A DNA stretch of 32,500 nt, from positions 92,501 to 125,000 of the forward strand of contig MCFG01000131.1 in the NCBI GenBank assembly GCA_002104895.1, written 5' to 3'. The stretch is from Anaeromyces robustus (taxonomy: Eukaryota > Neocallimastigomycota > Neocallimastigomycetes > Neocallimastigales > Neocallimastigaceae). The position numbers and the translations under genes are program-made. The notes below the pieces were generated by a model. The model had not been told where the DNA came from. It was given only the letters and a program-made list of their open reading frames with translations, and did no database searches. Positions within the stretch are counted from its first letter, which is position 1. The number at the start of each line of letters is the position of its first letter. Of the stretch, positions 1-12,368 are shown in pieces.

Positions 1-72
1 AATATTAATATATATATTTTCCTTTCCCCCAATATTTAATAATAAATTAATAAATTATATATATTATTATAG

Positions 73-598
73 GTGATTATTTTGGAATTTATATGGATGA
101 AAAAATTACTAGTTTTCCATTCAATGTTTGTGATAATCCAATGTACAACGGTTCAACCTTAAACTTTTTAGGAACTGCACTTACGTAATTATTTATTTTG
201 TTAATAAAATAATTATAATTAAGATATAAATACTAAATGAGATAATTTTACTTAATAATAATAGAAATAAAAGTTTTTCTGGTATTGTTTTATCAGCTCT
301 CGTTTATGTTGTCTATCAAATTGCTTTATTATATGAAGGGTAAATATTTATTATAAAATGTTATTTTTTTTAAGTAATTTCAGATAGTAGTACTTATGAC
401 ATTTAAAAATTTTATATCATTAAATAATTAATTTAATAATTTAGTCCTTTCACCCAAATGATTTATGCTAATAAAGAAAAAGAAGAAAAGGAAAAAAGAG
501 ATAAAAAAGTTGAAGATAAAAAAGATAAAGCAATTGAAGATAAAAAGGATAAAAAGGTTGAAGCTAAGGATAAGAAAAAGAGTAAAAAAATTAATTAA
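73..598 (+). CDS. OPI3: Phospholipid N-methyltransferase (PEMT/Opi3 family), 3' part
   Basis: Partial gene; its 5' exons lie left of the window. Exons 73-184, 265-339 and 445-598 (stop TAA) join in phase through GT...AG introns. The family methylates phosphatidylethanolamine derivatives to phosphatidylcholine with S-adenosylmethionine in the ER membrane. The first exon reads GDYFGIYMDEKITSFPFNV, then DNPMYNGSTLNFLGTAL, both close to the conserved C-terminal half of PEMT/Opi3. The second exon is a hydrophobic membrane segment ending ALLYEG, and the third begins PFTQMIYANK. Family members usually end soon after this point. Here about 40 Lys/Glu/Asp-rich residues with repeated EDKKDK-like units follow, ending KKIN, which fits the KKXX dilysine ER-retrieval pattern. 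The next gene starts 628 bases downstream on the same strand. The family call is firm; choosing Opi3 rather than a relative is less certain. Confidence 0.88.
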
Positions 599-666
599 AT
601 TAAATTTAAAGAAAAATGAACTTGAAAGAAATTCTTCAAGTGGTAAACACTTTAAATTAAAAATAT

Positions 667-746
667 TAATATAATCTTAAGAATAAAACAAATAAATTAA
701 TTAAAAATGTTAATATAATCTTAAGAATAAAACAAATAAATAAAAA

Positions 747-777
<31 letters not shown>

Positions 778-812
778 AAAAATAATATAATCTTAAGAAT
801 AAAACAAATAAA
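667..812. repeat. Three dispersed copies of a ~30-bp unit
   Basis: The unit TAATATAATCTTAAGAATAA followed by AACAAATAAA occurs near 667-696, 711-740 and 783-812. The first two copies are nearly identical; a long poly(A) run separates copies two and three. It lies just 3' of the PEMT stop, so it may fall within the 3' untranslated region. Confidence 0.75.
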
Positions 813-1117
813 TAAAAAAAAAATTAAGACCTATAGAATTTATAATAAATACTTAAAATATATAATAATAAATAAAAATAAATAAATAAAACAAGTAATT
901 CATTTTTGTTTTTTAATAGTGTTATTTTCTATATATTAAATGTTTAATATATAATATATTTATTTTGTATATTTGATTTATTATTTATTACATTTTATAT
1001 AATACGTATTAATTAATGTAGTTTATTATACATTATGTGTATTTTTTGAAATATATTTATTATAATTTTTTTTTAAAAAATAAAAAAAAAAAGAATATTG
1101 TACTATATAGAGAGAAT

Positions 1118-1226
1118 AAACAATTAAATATTTAATTATAATAATTTTTTATATAAACAATTAAATATTTAATTATAATAATTTTTTATATAAACAATTA
1201 TATATTTAATTATAGTAATTTTTTAA
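1118..1226. repeat. 37-bp tandem repeat (three copies) abutting a start codon
   Basis: Copies at 1118-1154, 1155-1191 and 1192-1226. The first two are essentially identical and contain the perfect 16-base palindrome AATTAAATATTTAATT. The third has a few substitutions and ends immediately before the ATG at 1227, so the array occupies the proximal promoter or 5' leader of the Abraxas-like gene. Confidence 0.8.
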
Positions 1227-2698
1227 ATGAATAACAATAATAACAATAAAAGTCTTGGTGAATTAGGTTTGACTTCAACAAAACCTAATTCAAATAACAA
1301 CATTTATATATCTGGTACTATAATGGCAGCTCTATTTAAAAATTTTCACATTTATGGAAATAATACTGTGAGTGTTTTGCTTATATTAGCATACATACAT
1401 ATTTATGTTATTTGTTTGTGTTATTTGTAATTTTTAATTAATTGATATTTATTATAGCATGGCTTATTATTTGGCTCAATAAATTATAATTTATGGGATG
1501 TCCATTCTGATGAAATTTCAACTTCTGTAAAAACAGAGCAAATTATTGGTATAAATTTATTATAATATAGATAATATTAATATAATTATAAAAGGTATAC
1601 TAAATTTATATATGTATTTATTTTTATTTATATTTTTTTATTTTATATTTAATTTTGTCATTATTTTTGTTTCTATAATTTAATAGTTATTAATTCATTT
1701 GAAATTTTAAAAGGAAATTCATTAGAAAGTAGTAATATTGTTAACCCATTTGAAGATGAAGAAAATCAAAAATCAGAATTATCACAAATTCTTGAGAAAA
1801 ATAAGGATCAAGTAAATTATATATATAACAATAATAATATTTAAAATATTATAGTAATTTAAAAATGCCTAATAAAATTGTATTAATTTTTATTATTTAA
1901 ATAGCAATTATTAGGCTATTTTAGATTTCGTAGTAATTCAACTATGAAACCATCCTTAAAAGAAATTTTTAATATTTTTTATATAAAAAACAATCTTAAA
2001 GTAAATAATCTTGAAAATATACCCATTCTTGGAATTTTTAATTTAACAGCTAATAAATTTCATACAACATATAAATATGAATATTGTTTTTATTCTCATA
2101 CAGAAACGTAAATTTTTATATATAATTTAATAAAATTAAATTAATAAAATTAAATAAAAACTAAAAAAAAAAGAAATTAAAATAATAATATCTCTTAAAA
2201 AATTATTATATTAGTAAGGGTTTTGAAAAAATACCAATAATTATTACAAACATGGTCGAAAGTGCACATGAAAAATATAAAAACTTTATAACAACTGCAC
2301 CGACAAATAATATTAGGTATAATTTATATATAATAATCTTAATAAATAAACGTAAAAATTATTAATAATTAATTTACCAATTTTAATTATTATAAAAGTT
2401 CAATGAATAAATTTCAAAGTGTTTTTGATATTACAGCTAATAAAGAATGTGTTAAACAACAAGAAATTTTATTCAATAATATCTCAGAATTAATGAAGGT
2501 ATTTATTATAAATATTTTAATAATAATAATAACAATAATAATAATTATAATAATTATAATAATAATAATAATAATAATAAAATATTTAAAAATTAGACTT
2601 CTTTGACGGAAATAGAAAAAAATAGGAAGATTAAAGAAGACTTGGAAAAAGAAATTGAAGATTTAGAAAAAATCAAACCAGAAAAAATATTATTTTAA
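1227..2698 (+). CDS. Abraxas/FAM175-like MPN-minus scaffold (BRISC/BRCA1-A type)
   Basis: Seven exons: 1227-1367, 1458-1548, 1687-1811, 1905-2107, 2215-2316, 2399-2498, 2597-2698; about 287 residues, all junctions in phase. After an Asn-rich start, YISGTIMAALFKNFHIYG, HGLLFGSINYN and a segment around LLGYFRFRSNS align with the MPN fold of Abraxas (VGWYKFRR position). GFEKIPIIITNMV plus a following Tyr match the Abraxas region before its coiled coil. The JAMM metal ligands (HxH...SxxD) of BRCC36 are absent, as expected for an MPN-minus partner. The C terminus (about 235-287) is a charged probable coiled coil and lacks the SPxF tail of vertebrate Abraxas, so it is more like Abro1. In known complexes this protein scaffolds the K63-specific deubiquitinase BRCC36. 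The start is the first ATG after the leader repeat. Confidence 0.75.
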
Positions 2699-3090
2699 GT
2701 TTTAAATTTTAAAAGGTTAAATTCTATATATATGAATAAAACCAAAATAAAAAAGGAATAAAAATATGCCTATATATAAATAATATGTATAATAAGTATA
2801 TGTATAAAGTATTTCGAAATGATATTGAATTTAGATTTATGTAAGAAATTTTTAAATTACATATAAAATTTATAAAAAAAAAAAGAACTTATTAATTATA
2901 CATTTAACAAATTTATTATCTTTTTTTTTTAATATTAATGATTCTTAAATTCATTACAAATATTATTTTTGATGTATGATAAAAATGCTATTATAATATA
3001 AAATATTATAAAAGATAATTAAAAAAAATATCATTCTATTTATTAAAACAAAACAAACAAACAAATAAATAAATAAATAAATAAATAAAA

Positions 3091-3129
<39 letters not shown>

Positions 3130-3238
3130 AATAAATAAATAAATAAATAAATAAATAAAATACATAAATGAGTAAATAAATAAATAAATAAAATAAATAA
3201 ATGAGTAAATAAATAAATAAATAAAATAAATAAATGAG

Positions 3239-3285
<47 letters not shown>

Positions 3286-4864
3286 ACAAATAAATAAATA
3301 AATAAATAAATAAACAAATAAATAAATTAATAAAGAATAATGAGAATAAGAAATGATAATAATTACTACATTATTATTATTATATTAATATTTATAATGG
3401 ATTATAATAAATAAATAAAATTTTTTTTATTGTCCCATTTTTAAAATTTATATGTTTTATAGTTTATATATTTTTATTATATATTATCAATATATTATAA
3501 ATATAATATTATACCATAATTTTTAACCACGACTGAAACAAAATCTTCAGCAATAAACAACCACTTAATATTTATATATATTAATAATATATTATAATAT
3601 ATTAGACAATAATTTCTAAATTTAATATTTATAAAAAAATAATAAATAATTGATAATTATATAAAAATTAATATATTATGAATGTATTATATCATTCATT
3701 AATAGTAATCAATTTGTATAATTATATAATTTTTTCTTTTCATTTTTATATTTTATTTTAATTTTAATTTTTATTTTTTTTTTTTTTTTATTTTTATTAT
3801 TATTAATTTAATTATAATTATTAATATTTTAAATAATACAAATAAAACTTTTTTGACATTTTAGAATAAAAAGTATTTTTTTTTTTTTAATTTATTTAAT
3901 ATAATATATATATTTAATACAAGTATGAATTTTTCTTTAATGTTTAAATATTATTAATATTGGAATTTTGTGAAGATTATCATTTAAGTGAACAAAACAA
4001 TTTATAAAAATTTATTAATTCATCAAAGCTTTTGAAATTAATATAGTTTCAGTAATTAAGCATTATAATTTAAGTGAAAAATTAATTAATTAAATTATAA
4101 TACTTTTTGTAGTAAAAGATTTTTCATATTTTTCATATAAGTATTATAATTAATGTCCAATAATATAAAAATCAAGTAATTATTTCGATTATAATCTTTC
4201 AAACAAAATATCTTTAATTTTGTTTTATTTCATCAAATATTAATAATGTGAATTGTTATTACATTTTAAAAATAACCAGAGTATTTAATAATTTTGTATA
4301 TGAATTAATTATATAATTAATTAACATATTTACACACATATATAAACAATTACGACTATATTAAAGAGCAAACAAGTAAAAAAAAAGAGATTTTTTATTG
4401 TAACGGATTACAATTTAACATTATAAATGAAATTTATTAAGATTTATGTTTTTTTATATAAAAAGATATATTAATAATTTTTATTACATTACTTTCGAAA
4501 TAAACGTACTATAATATATTTGAAATATTACAATATATATTAAATGTTAATTATTAATATTGAGGATATTATATTCTATTTTATTAAAACAGATTTCTTA
4601 AACAATAATATGATTGATCATTAGATATAATAACTTTTTAAAAATTTATTTATGATAAAAATTTGTTTTTATTGAGAATTGATATACATTTGTTTGATAT
4701 TTAACTATTATTATTATTCATTATTTTAATAAATACTAATATATAACTTTTTTTATAATATAAATAATATAAAATCAATTTAATATTATAAGAGAGATTA
4801 GCAATTTATAATTTACATTATATAAATTTTAAAATATTAATGTATATGTTTATTATAAATAAAA
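2699..4864. other. Intergenic desert
   Basis: About 2.2 kb between Abraxas-like and SNF2-like genes on the same strand. It contains an (AAAT)n microsatellite/minisatellite block (3055-3330), poly(T) runs and one unusually GC-rich islet (3527-3570). No exon-like sequence with plausible splice sites and no tRNA was seen. Confidence 0.65.
3055..3330. repeat. (AAAT)n microsatellite with embedded 33-bp minisatellite
   Basis: A nearly pure AAAT-type tract of about 270 bases. Inside it ATGAGT interruptions recur at 3168, 3201 and 3234, giving an exact 33-base higher-order period. The complementary strand has long open frames of Phe-Ile-Tyr-Leu repeats, which are artefacts of the repeat. Confidence 0.9.
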
Positions 4865-7800
4865 ATGTATAATTCAAATCAAGCACAGCATATGCAGCAA
4901 ATATATCAGCATAAACCATCTATGCAACAGCTGCCACAGCAGAATTTTCAAACACTGCAACCTCAAAATGCTCAAAATTTTGGAAATCCTGCTATACCAA
5001 ATATGAATAATATCTTACAACAGCAATATATGCAAAATATGCAAAATATACAACCTTTACAACCAAATATACAAAATATGGGTGTTAATCCTGTTGCTTT
5101 AGGAATGTCAATGAATAATTTACGCTATCCAGCAAATATACCACCACAACCTATACCACAACAACAACTTCAAACGAAGGTAGTAAATAATCAAACACAA
5201 CCTATTTTGAATCAACGGCCTATGCCAAATAATGTGCCTAATCTTTCTTCACCTCAAATAAAAAACCAAAATATACCATATAATTCTGTATCTACAGAAG
5301 CTTCACCTGTTGTCACCAATGCTACACTTCAAAAAACTCCAACTCCTGAACAAATCAAACAACTAATTACAGTAATTATAATTTTTTATTATTAATAATA
5401 ATATTACTTTTATTATTTTAACATATAAAGTGTTTATAGATAAATGTAAAATCAGTATTTATTTTTTTATTAAAAATTTTTAATCAATCTTTAATTATAA
5501 TAAATCTATTAAATCAATAGACTGCACAAAGCTTGAGAGCAAAAGGTGAAACAAATGATCCTGAATATATAAAAATTTGTCAGATATTAGCAAGATATTC
5601 TAAGGTAAAACTTATATATAGATATTTTCTTATTATTGTTACGTATATAATAAAAATTTAATAAAAGTATAAAAAGTTTTTTGTTATAACAAAATCATGT
5701 ATATAATTAATTTTTATATTCATTTTTTATATAAATCATTTAAAATAAAATATTCTTGTTCTTATTATTATAATTATATATATATATATACATATATATT
5801 TATTTTATTTTATTTTATTTTACAAAAAATTTTATGCTATGTTATTTATATCTAACATAATTTAAAAAGATGGCTCAAATGAATAATCAGAATCAAAATA
5901 ATCAAGTCGTACAAAAACCTATTTCAAATAATACAACACCAACATTAATAAATCAATCCAATTCAATAAAAGTTAATGGGAATAATATTCCAACTTCTAC
6001 CCAATCACAATTACAGCAACCTCAACCACTTCAATCACAAGTTCCACCACTTCAAACGCCAGCTCAACTTAAAGATCAACAAGAAAAGTTACAATTTAAT
6101 CAATTAAATGAACTTCAAAAGAATGTAAAATTAAATGAAAACATATCACCTCAACAAACACAACAAGTAAAATATCAATTATATGCTTATAAACTGATGT
6201 CAGAGGGAAAACCTGTTCCAGATAATTTACAAAGAATAGTATTTGATAATCAAAATAGAATAAATTATGAACAGGCTAGAGTATCAGAACAACAATTAAA
6301 AAATAATGTTGTTAATACTAAAATTGTTAATTCTTCTATTGAGATTTATAAAAATAAAAATCAAGAAAATCTTAAAAATAAAAGTAATGCTATTCCATAT
6401 AAACATCCTCGTGATATGCTAAAAAATAAAATTAAATATAGTGATTATTCAAGTCGTCAGCATAGAATATTAATTCCAAGTGTAATGCCTTCAGGGGTTG
6501 ATGTTTATTCTATGATACAAGAAAGAGAAAGAAAAATAAACTCTAGAATTCAATATAGAATTAAAGAATTAGAATCTCTTCCAAGTAATATTTCGAATCA
6601 AAGCTCTATTTTAGAAGAAATTGAAAATAACAACAATAGTAACAATAATAACCAAGTAGTTAATAATAAATTACAATCATTTAATAATAATAATAATAAT
6701 AGTAATAATAATAATCGAAAGTTAAGGGCAATTATTGAATTAAAGGCATTAAAACTTTTAAGTAAACAAAAAAAATTACGTTCTGAAATATTGAAAGGCA
6801 TGGTTAGAGCTACAACATTCCTTACTCATACCGATAGAGCATCTTATCGTCGTATGAAAAAGCAATCACTTAAAGAAGCTAGAATTACTGAAAAATTGGA
6901 AAGACAACAAAGAATTGATAGAGAGAAGAGAGAAAGACAAAACTTTGCCGATTATTTGAATAGTATTATATCGCATGGTCGTGAAATGAGATCTATGCAT
7001 GATAAACAACAATCGAAAGCAAATAAATTAGGTTTAGGTGTTCAACGTTTCCATAAAAAGATTGAAAATGAGGAAGCTCAACGTTTAGCTAAACTTTCTC
7101 AAGAAAGATTGAGAGCTTTGAAGGAAGATGATGAAGAAGCCTATTTGAAATTAATTGATCAAACTAAAGATACACGTATTACTTATCTTCTACAACAAAC
7201 TAATGAGTATTTGGAAAATTTAACCAAGGCTGTAGTGTCTCAACAAGAAGAAATTGGTCAAGATCAACCACCATTACCAGAGGATACATTTGGATTAGAT
7301 GATGATAAAAAAGCAGATTATTATAACATTTCCCATAGAGTAAAAGAAATTATTACAGAACAACCATCTATCTTGACAGGTGGTACATTAAAGGAATATC
7401 AATTAAAAGGTTTACAATGGATGGTATCATTATATAATAATAGACTTAATGGTATTCTTGCAGATGAAATGGGTCTTGGTAAAACAATTCAAACTATTTC
7501 TCTTATTAGTCATTTAATTGAAAAGAAACACCAAAATGGACCTTTCCTTATTATTGTTCCATTATCTACATTAACAAATTGGTCACTTGAATTTGATAAA
7601 TGGGCACCATCTATTGTTAAAGTAGTATATAAAGGAGCTCCATCAGTTCGTAAAGCTATCCAATATTCTGAAATTAAGCATGGAAACTTTAATGTAGTAT
7701 TAACAACTTATGAATATATTATAAAAGATAGGCCTGTTTTATCAAAAATTAAATGGATACATATTATTATTGATGAAGGTCATCGTTTAAAAAATGCCCA

Positions 7801-8145
7801 ATCTAAACTTACCACAGTTTTGACTCAACATTATCAATGTCGATATCGTTTAATATTAACTGGTACTCCATTACAGGTAATAATTAATGAAAAAAATATG
7901 ATAAATTTAATTATTATTATTGCAATAATTATTATTTTTTATTTTTTTAATATTTAATAATAATATAAAAATGATTAAAGTTTTGCGTGTCAACAGAAAA
8001 ATCTTTATTTTTAATTTTTTTTTTTTTATTTTTTTTTGTTTTTTATTATTATTATTTTCATTTAAAAGGATAAACATATATAATTCTCTTAAGATTATTT
8101 TTTCTTAATCGAGGATCACTAAAATGTTTAATTCTTAATTATAAT

Positions 8146-8188
<43 letters not shown>

Positions 8189-11100
8189 AAAAACGATTAC
8201 TATGTTGAATTTTGCCTATGATATTATATTATATTATATATTAAAGAATTATAATTTTTATATAAATTAAATATCATATTATCATATTATATTTAATTTT
8301 GAATTTTGTAATATAAGTTATTAATTAAACTATATTTTATTGTTATTATTATTTTTAAATAGAATAATTTACCTGAACTTTGGGCACTTTTGAATTTCTT
8401 ATTACCAAAAATCTTTAATTCTGTAAAAAGTTTTGATGAATGGTTTAATTCACCATTTGCAACACAAGTTGGTGAAGAAAAGATTCAATTAAATGAAGAA
8501 GAACAACTTCTTATTATTCGAAGACTTCATAAAGTATTAAGACCTTTCTTATTACGTAGATTAAAGAAAGATGTAGAACATGAACTTCCTGATAAAGTTG
8601 AAATGGTTATTAAATGCCGTATGTCGGCTCTTCAACGTCGTTTATACGAAAAGATGAGACAAAAGGGTATATTATTTACAAGTGATGGGTAAATATCGTT
8701 TATTAGTTTAATATTAATAATAATAAAGAATTATTTTGATATTCAAAATAATAATTTATATGTTTTATATATATATATTAATTATATTTATTATTATATT
8801 TAAATTTTTTTATCTTTTATATTTTTTATATGATATTAGTAAACATGGTATTAAAGGTTTGAATAATACAGTAATGCAATTAAGAAAAATTGTAAATCAT
8901 CCATTTGTATTTGAAGAAGTTGAGAATAGTATTAATCCTTCTGGTCTTACTAATGAGTTAATTTATCGTACCTCGGGAAAATTTGAATTGTTAGATAGAA
9001 TTTTACCAAAATTCTTAAGAACAAAACATAGAGTATTAATTTTCTTCCAAATGACAGCTATTATGAATATTATGGAAGATTTCTTGATGTATAGAGGCTA
9101 CCGCCATCTTAGATTAGATGGTAGTACTAAATCTGAGGAACGTTCAGATCTTTTAAAAAAGTTTAATGCAGAAAATTCACCATATATGATTTTCTTACTT
9201 AGTACACGTGCTGGTGGTTTAGGTTTGAATTTACAAACTGCTGATACAGTTATTATTTTTGATTCTGATTGGAATCCTCATCAAGATTTACAAGCTCAAG
9301 ATCGTGCTCACCGTATTGGTCAAACAAAAGAAGTAAGAATTTTACGTTTGATTACAGCAGATTCTATTGAAGAAAAAATTTTGGCTAGAGCACAGTATAA
9401 GTTAGATATTGATGGTAAAGTTATTCAAGCAGGTAAATTTGATAATAAGAGTACTGCTCAAGAACGTGAAGCTTTACTTCGTCAATTAATTGAATCTTCT
9501 TCTGGTGAAGCCAATGATGTCCAAAATGAAGAAAATATGACTGATGATGATCTTAACGATATTATTCATAGAAATGATGAAGAAATGGAGATTTTCCGTC
9601 AAATGGATCAAGAAAGAATTCAACATGAAACTGAACTTTGGAAATCAACAGGTCATGAAGGACCTTTACCTGATCGTTTAATACAGGAATGGGAATTACC
9701 AAAAGTATATACTATGGATGAAGAAGAGGTTCAAAAGAAAGAAGAAAAAATGGATTATGGACGTGGTCAGCGTGTTCGTAAAGAAGTTCATTATGATGAT
9801 GGTCTTAATGAAGAACAGTGGTTACAAGCTGTTGAAAATGAGGACTTAGAAGAAGTAATTGAGCGTAAGAGATTACAACGTCAAAGACGCGCAGAAAGAA
9901 AAGCTAAAAAGTTATTAAAATTACAGAAACAACAGCAACAACAACATCAAGATTCTGATACTACTACTAATGAAATCTCAGATGTAGAAACAAATCAAAG
10001 TGATAATCTATCTATTGCTACTCCTGACACTGATCCAGGCGTAGGCTTAAATATAGGTGAAGTAAAGCATAAAAAGAGAGGTAGACCAAGTAAAAATCGT
10101 AGTAGGGGTTCATTGTCTAATCGTTCAAGCAGTTTACGTGATTCTATTGATGGTGAAGGAGCTCATACACCGTTATCTTCTATATCGACAACTTCTAGTA
10201 TAGCTGGTGATGGTTTATCTTCTAATGAAGCAGCTGTTATAGAGAAACCAAGACGTGGTCGTGGAAGACGTAAAGCTAATCTAATGGAGGATTCATATAA
10301 AAAAAGAAAGAAGGCAGATATGAATGCGAATGTTGACAGAACGAAACCTGATAAAGTAGGTAAAGCTGAAAGATTAGCGATGACACGTCTTTTTGAAGCT
10401 TGTTATAAACAAGTTGAAAATTGTAAAACAGAAGAGTAAGTTTTATAAATGAATAAATAAATAACTATAAATAAATAATAAAAATATTTATAATATATTA
10501 TAGAAATGCATTTTTTTTTTACAACTGTAATTATTATTAATAATTTTTTATTTTATAAAATATATAGCGGTCGTCGTAGATGTGAATTATTCTTGGAAAT
10601 TCCATCAAAGAAATTATATCCTGATTATTATGTTTTAATTGAAAAGCCAATAGCTCTAGACATTATTAATGTATTTATTCTTATTTATTTATTAATATCC
10701 ATTAAATTATAAAATATATTAATTTAAATAATAATATAATATTTTTATATTTATTTATTTATTTAATTTTTATTAAACATTTATTATTGTAATACCACAT
10801 ATATATATATAACTATTATTATTTTTATAAAAAAAAAGACAAGAATTCATTCAACGTATTATGATACTGTACAAGATTTTATTAACGACTTTAGATTAAT
10901 GTTCGGTAACGCAAGAAAATATAATCAAGAAGGATCGTGGGTGTATATTGATTCAATCGAAATGGAAAAAGACATGGATCTTAAATTAAATGAATTATAT
11001 AAGGATCAAAAATTAATTATAACGGATGAAGATAGATTAGAAGAACAAAAATATTTAGAACAATTAAAAGCTAATGAAAGTAATATAAATTCTTTAAAGG

Positions 11101-11554
11101 TAAAAATCATTATTTTTTTTTTTTTATTAATATTTTTATTATATTAGTAAATATATAGTTATAAAATTTAACCTATTTTTATATTAATTTAATTAATTAA
11201 TTAATTATTTATTATTATATTTAGCGTCCTGCTCCATCTGATGATACTCCAAGTTCAGATATAACAAATCAAAATATAAATACAACTGATAATAATAATA
11301 CTCCGTCAATTAGTCCTGCAAATAAATTAAGTAATACAGAAAAGAAAGAAAATACAGTAGAAGAAAGTAAAAATGAAAAAACTGATAATAATGAAAAGAA
11401 TGAACCAAATGACGAAATTATAGATTCAATAGAACAACCTCCATCAAGAAAAAAACAAAAGCGTTCAGAAGATGATGAAGATTATAAAGATATAGATATT
11501 GAAAATGATTATGATGAAGATGAAGAGGACGATGATGAAGAAAATGATTATTAA
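4865..11554 (+). CDS. SNF2: SNF2/STH1-type SWI/SNF-RSC ATPase
   Basis: Eight exons: 4865-5371, 5521-5604, 5870-7876, 8363-8688, 8840-10435, 10568-10670, 10839-11099, 11225-11554; about 1737 residues, close to yeast Snf2. Order: Gln/Asn/Pro-rich N terminus; QLQ domain about 290-318 ([17 protein letters not shown]); HSA about 488-567; DEXH ATPase with Walker [10 protein letters not shown] about 728-736 and DEGH about 832-835; helicase C lobe with RLDGST and [11 protein letters not shown] (about 1126-1136); SnAC-like acidic region; AT-hook-like KRGRPSK (about 1387) and RRGRGRR (about 1446); bromodomain about 1487-1600 split by two introns, with the conserved NARKYN Asn; Asp/Glu-rich tail. It is the ATP-hydrolysing motor that slides or ejects nucleosomes in the nucleus. 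Intron 3 falls right after ILTGTPLQ. Whether it serves SWI/SNF or RSC cannot be decided here. The third exon begins with an ATG at the splice junction, so a split gene model is a likely annotation error. Confidence 0.95.
7877..8362. other. Long intron 3 of the SNF2-type gene
   Basis: A 486-base intron, longer than most here. It carries a poly(A) run of about 35 (from 8151) and two patches less AT-extreme than the rest (about 7972-8010 and 8067-8145). No snoRNA boxes or tRNA fold could be supported by eye. Confidence 0.6.
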
Positions 11555-12368
11555 AATAACTAAATACCTTTTTTAATATAAAAAATATTTTTTTCTTTAT
11601 TTAACAGTTATTTGTTTTATTTGATTTTAAATATTTAATAATAAAATAATTAAATATTTCTTTGACTTTTTTTTTATTATTTGTTATTTTTAACTATATA
11701 ATTTATAATATAATTTTATACGTAATATTTTATAAAGAGTTATATTTTTATATTGTTTTTTAAATTATTTTCATAAAATATTTTTTTTTTTTTTATTATT
11801 CTTTTTTATTTTATATATATCTTATTTTGTTTAACATATATTTTTTTTTTTTAAATTACTTAATTAGTTAATAAATAATTAATAATAAAAAGAAACATAA
11901 TTATACATAATTATAATTATCATTGTAAAAATAATTATTATTATAAAAAAATAATAATAAAGAAAAACAATTACAATAAAATTATATATATATAATAATT
12001 TTTTATTAATTTTTTAAAAAATTTATTATATTAAATTATTTTTGTACTTGTATGAAATGTAAAAAATTTTTTACTTTACTAACTTAAGTATTAAGATATA
12101 TATATATCTTTTATATATTTTATTATCCAATCATCATTTAAATTAATCAAATATTATATTATTATATAATAATAATATTTTTTTTTATTATACAAACTAT
12201 TAATAATTGATTATTGATAAAGTATTATACCTAAAAGTTAACTTTATTATTTTTTTAGTCAATTTATTTTTAAGGAAAAAATATATATATAATATTTCTA
12301 CTTATAAAAATATTTTTTTAAATAATAAAAACAATAACAATAATAGCGATAATAATAATATTAATAAA
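11555..12368. other. Intergenic region, SNF2-type to RPP30
   Basis: About 810 bases of AT-only-like sequence with several poly(T) runs of 10-14. Nothing gene-like is seen. The Asn-rich frame upstream of 12369 is the 5' leader of the next gene read through in frame, without a supporting homologous N terminus. Confidence 0.65.

Larger units (their letters stand above)
599..1226. other. Intergenic region with two repeat families
   Basis: About 630 bases between the PEMT stop and the Abraxas-like start, without coding signal. It holds three copies of a roughly 30-base unit (667-812) interrupted by a run of about 30 A, then three 37-base tandem copies directly before the next ATG. A Lys-rich reading frame over 465-674 is only the wrong frame of the PEMT tail. 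Confidence 0.7.

Noticed and set aside
465-674. Lys-rich small protein on the plus strand
   Set aside because: It is the wrong frame of the terminal PEMT exon, whose correct frame continues the conserved protein to the stop at 598.
2963-3317. Minus-strand frames of Phe-Ile-Tyr-Leu repeats resembling a membrane protein
   Set aside because: They are translations of the (AAAT)n tract; no non-repetitive coding sequence, splice signal or start context supports them.
6598-6801. Leu-rich minus-strand frame
   Set aside because: Antisense of the Asn-rich insertion between the QLQ and HSA domains of the SNF2-type protein.
12207-12368. N-terminal extension of RPP30 from an upstream ATG
   Set aside because: The extra residues are Asn/Lys/Ile-rich leader translation; conserved Rpp30 sequence starts at the ATG at 12369.
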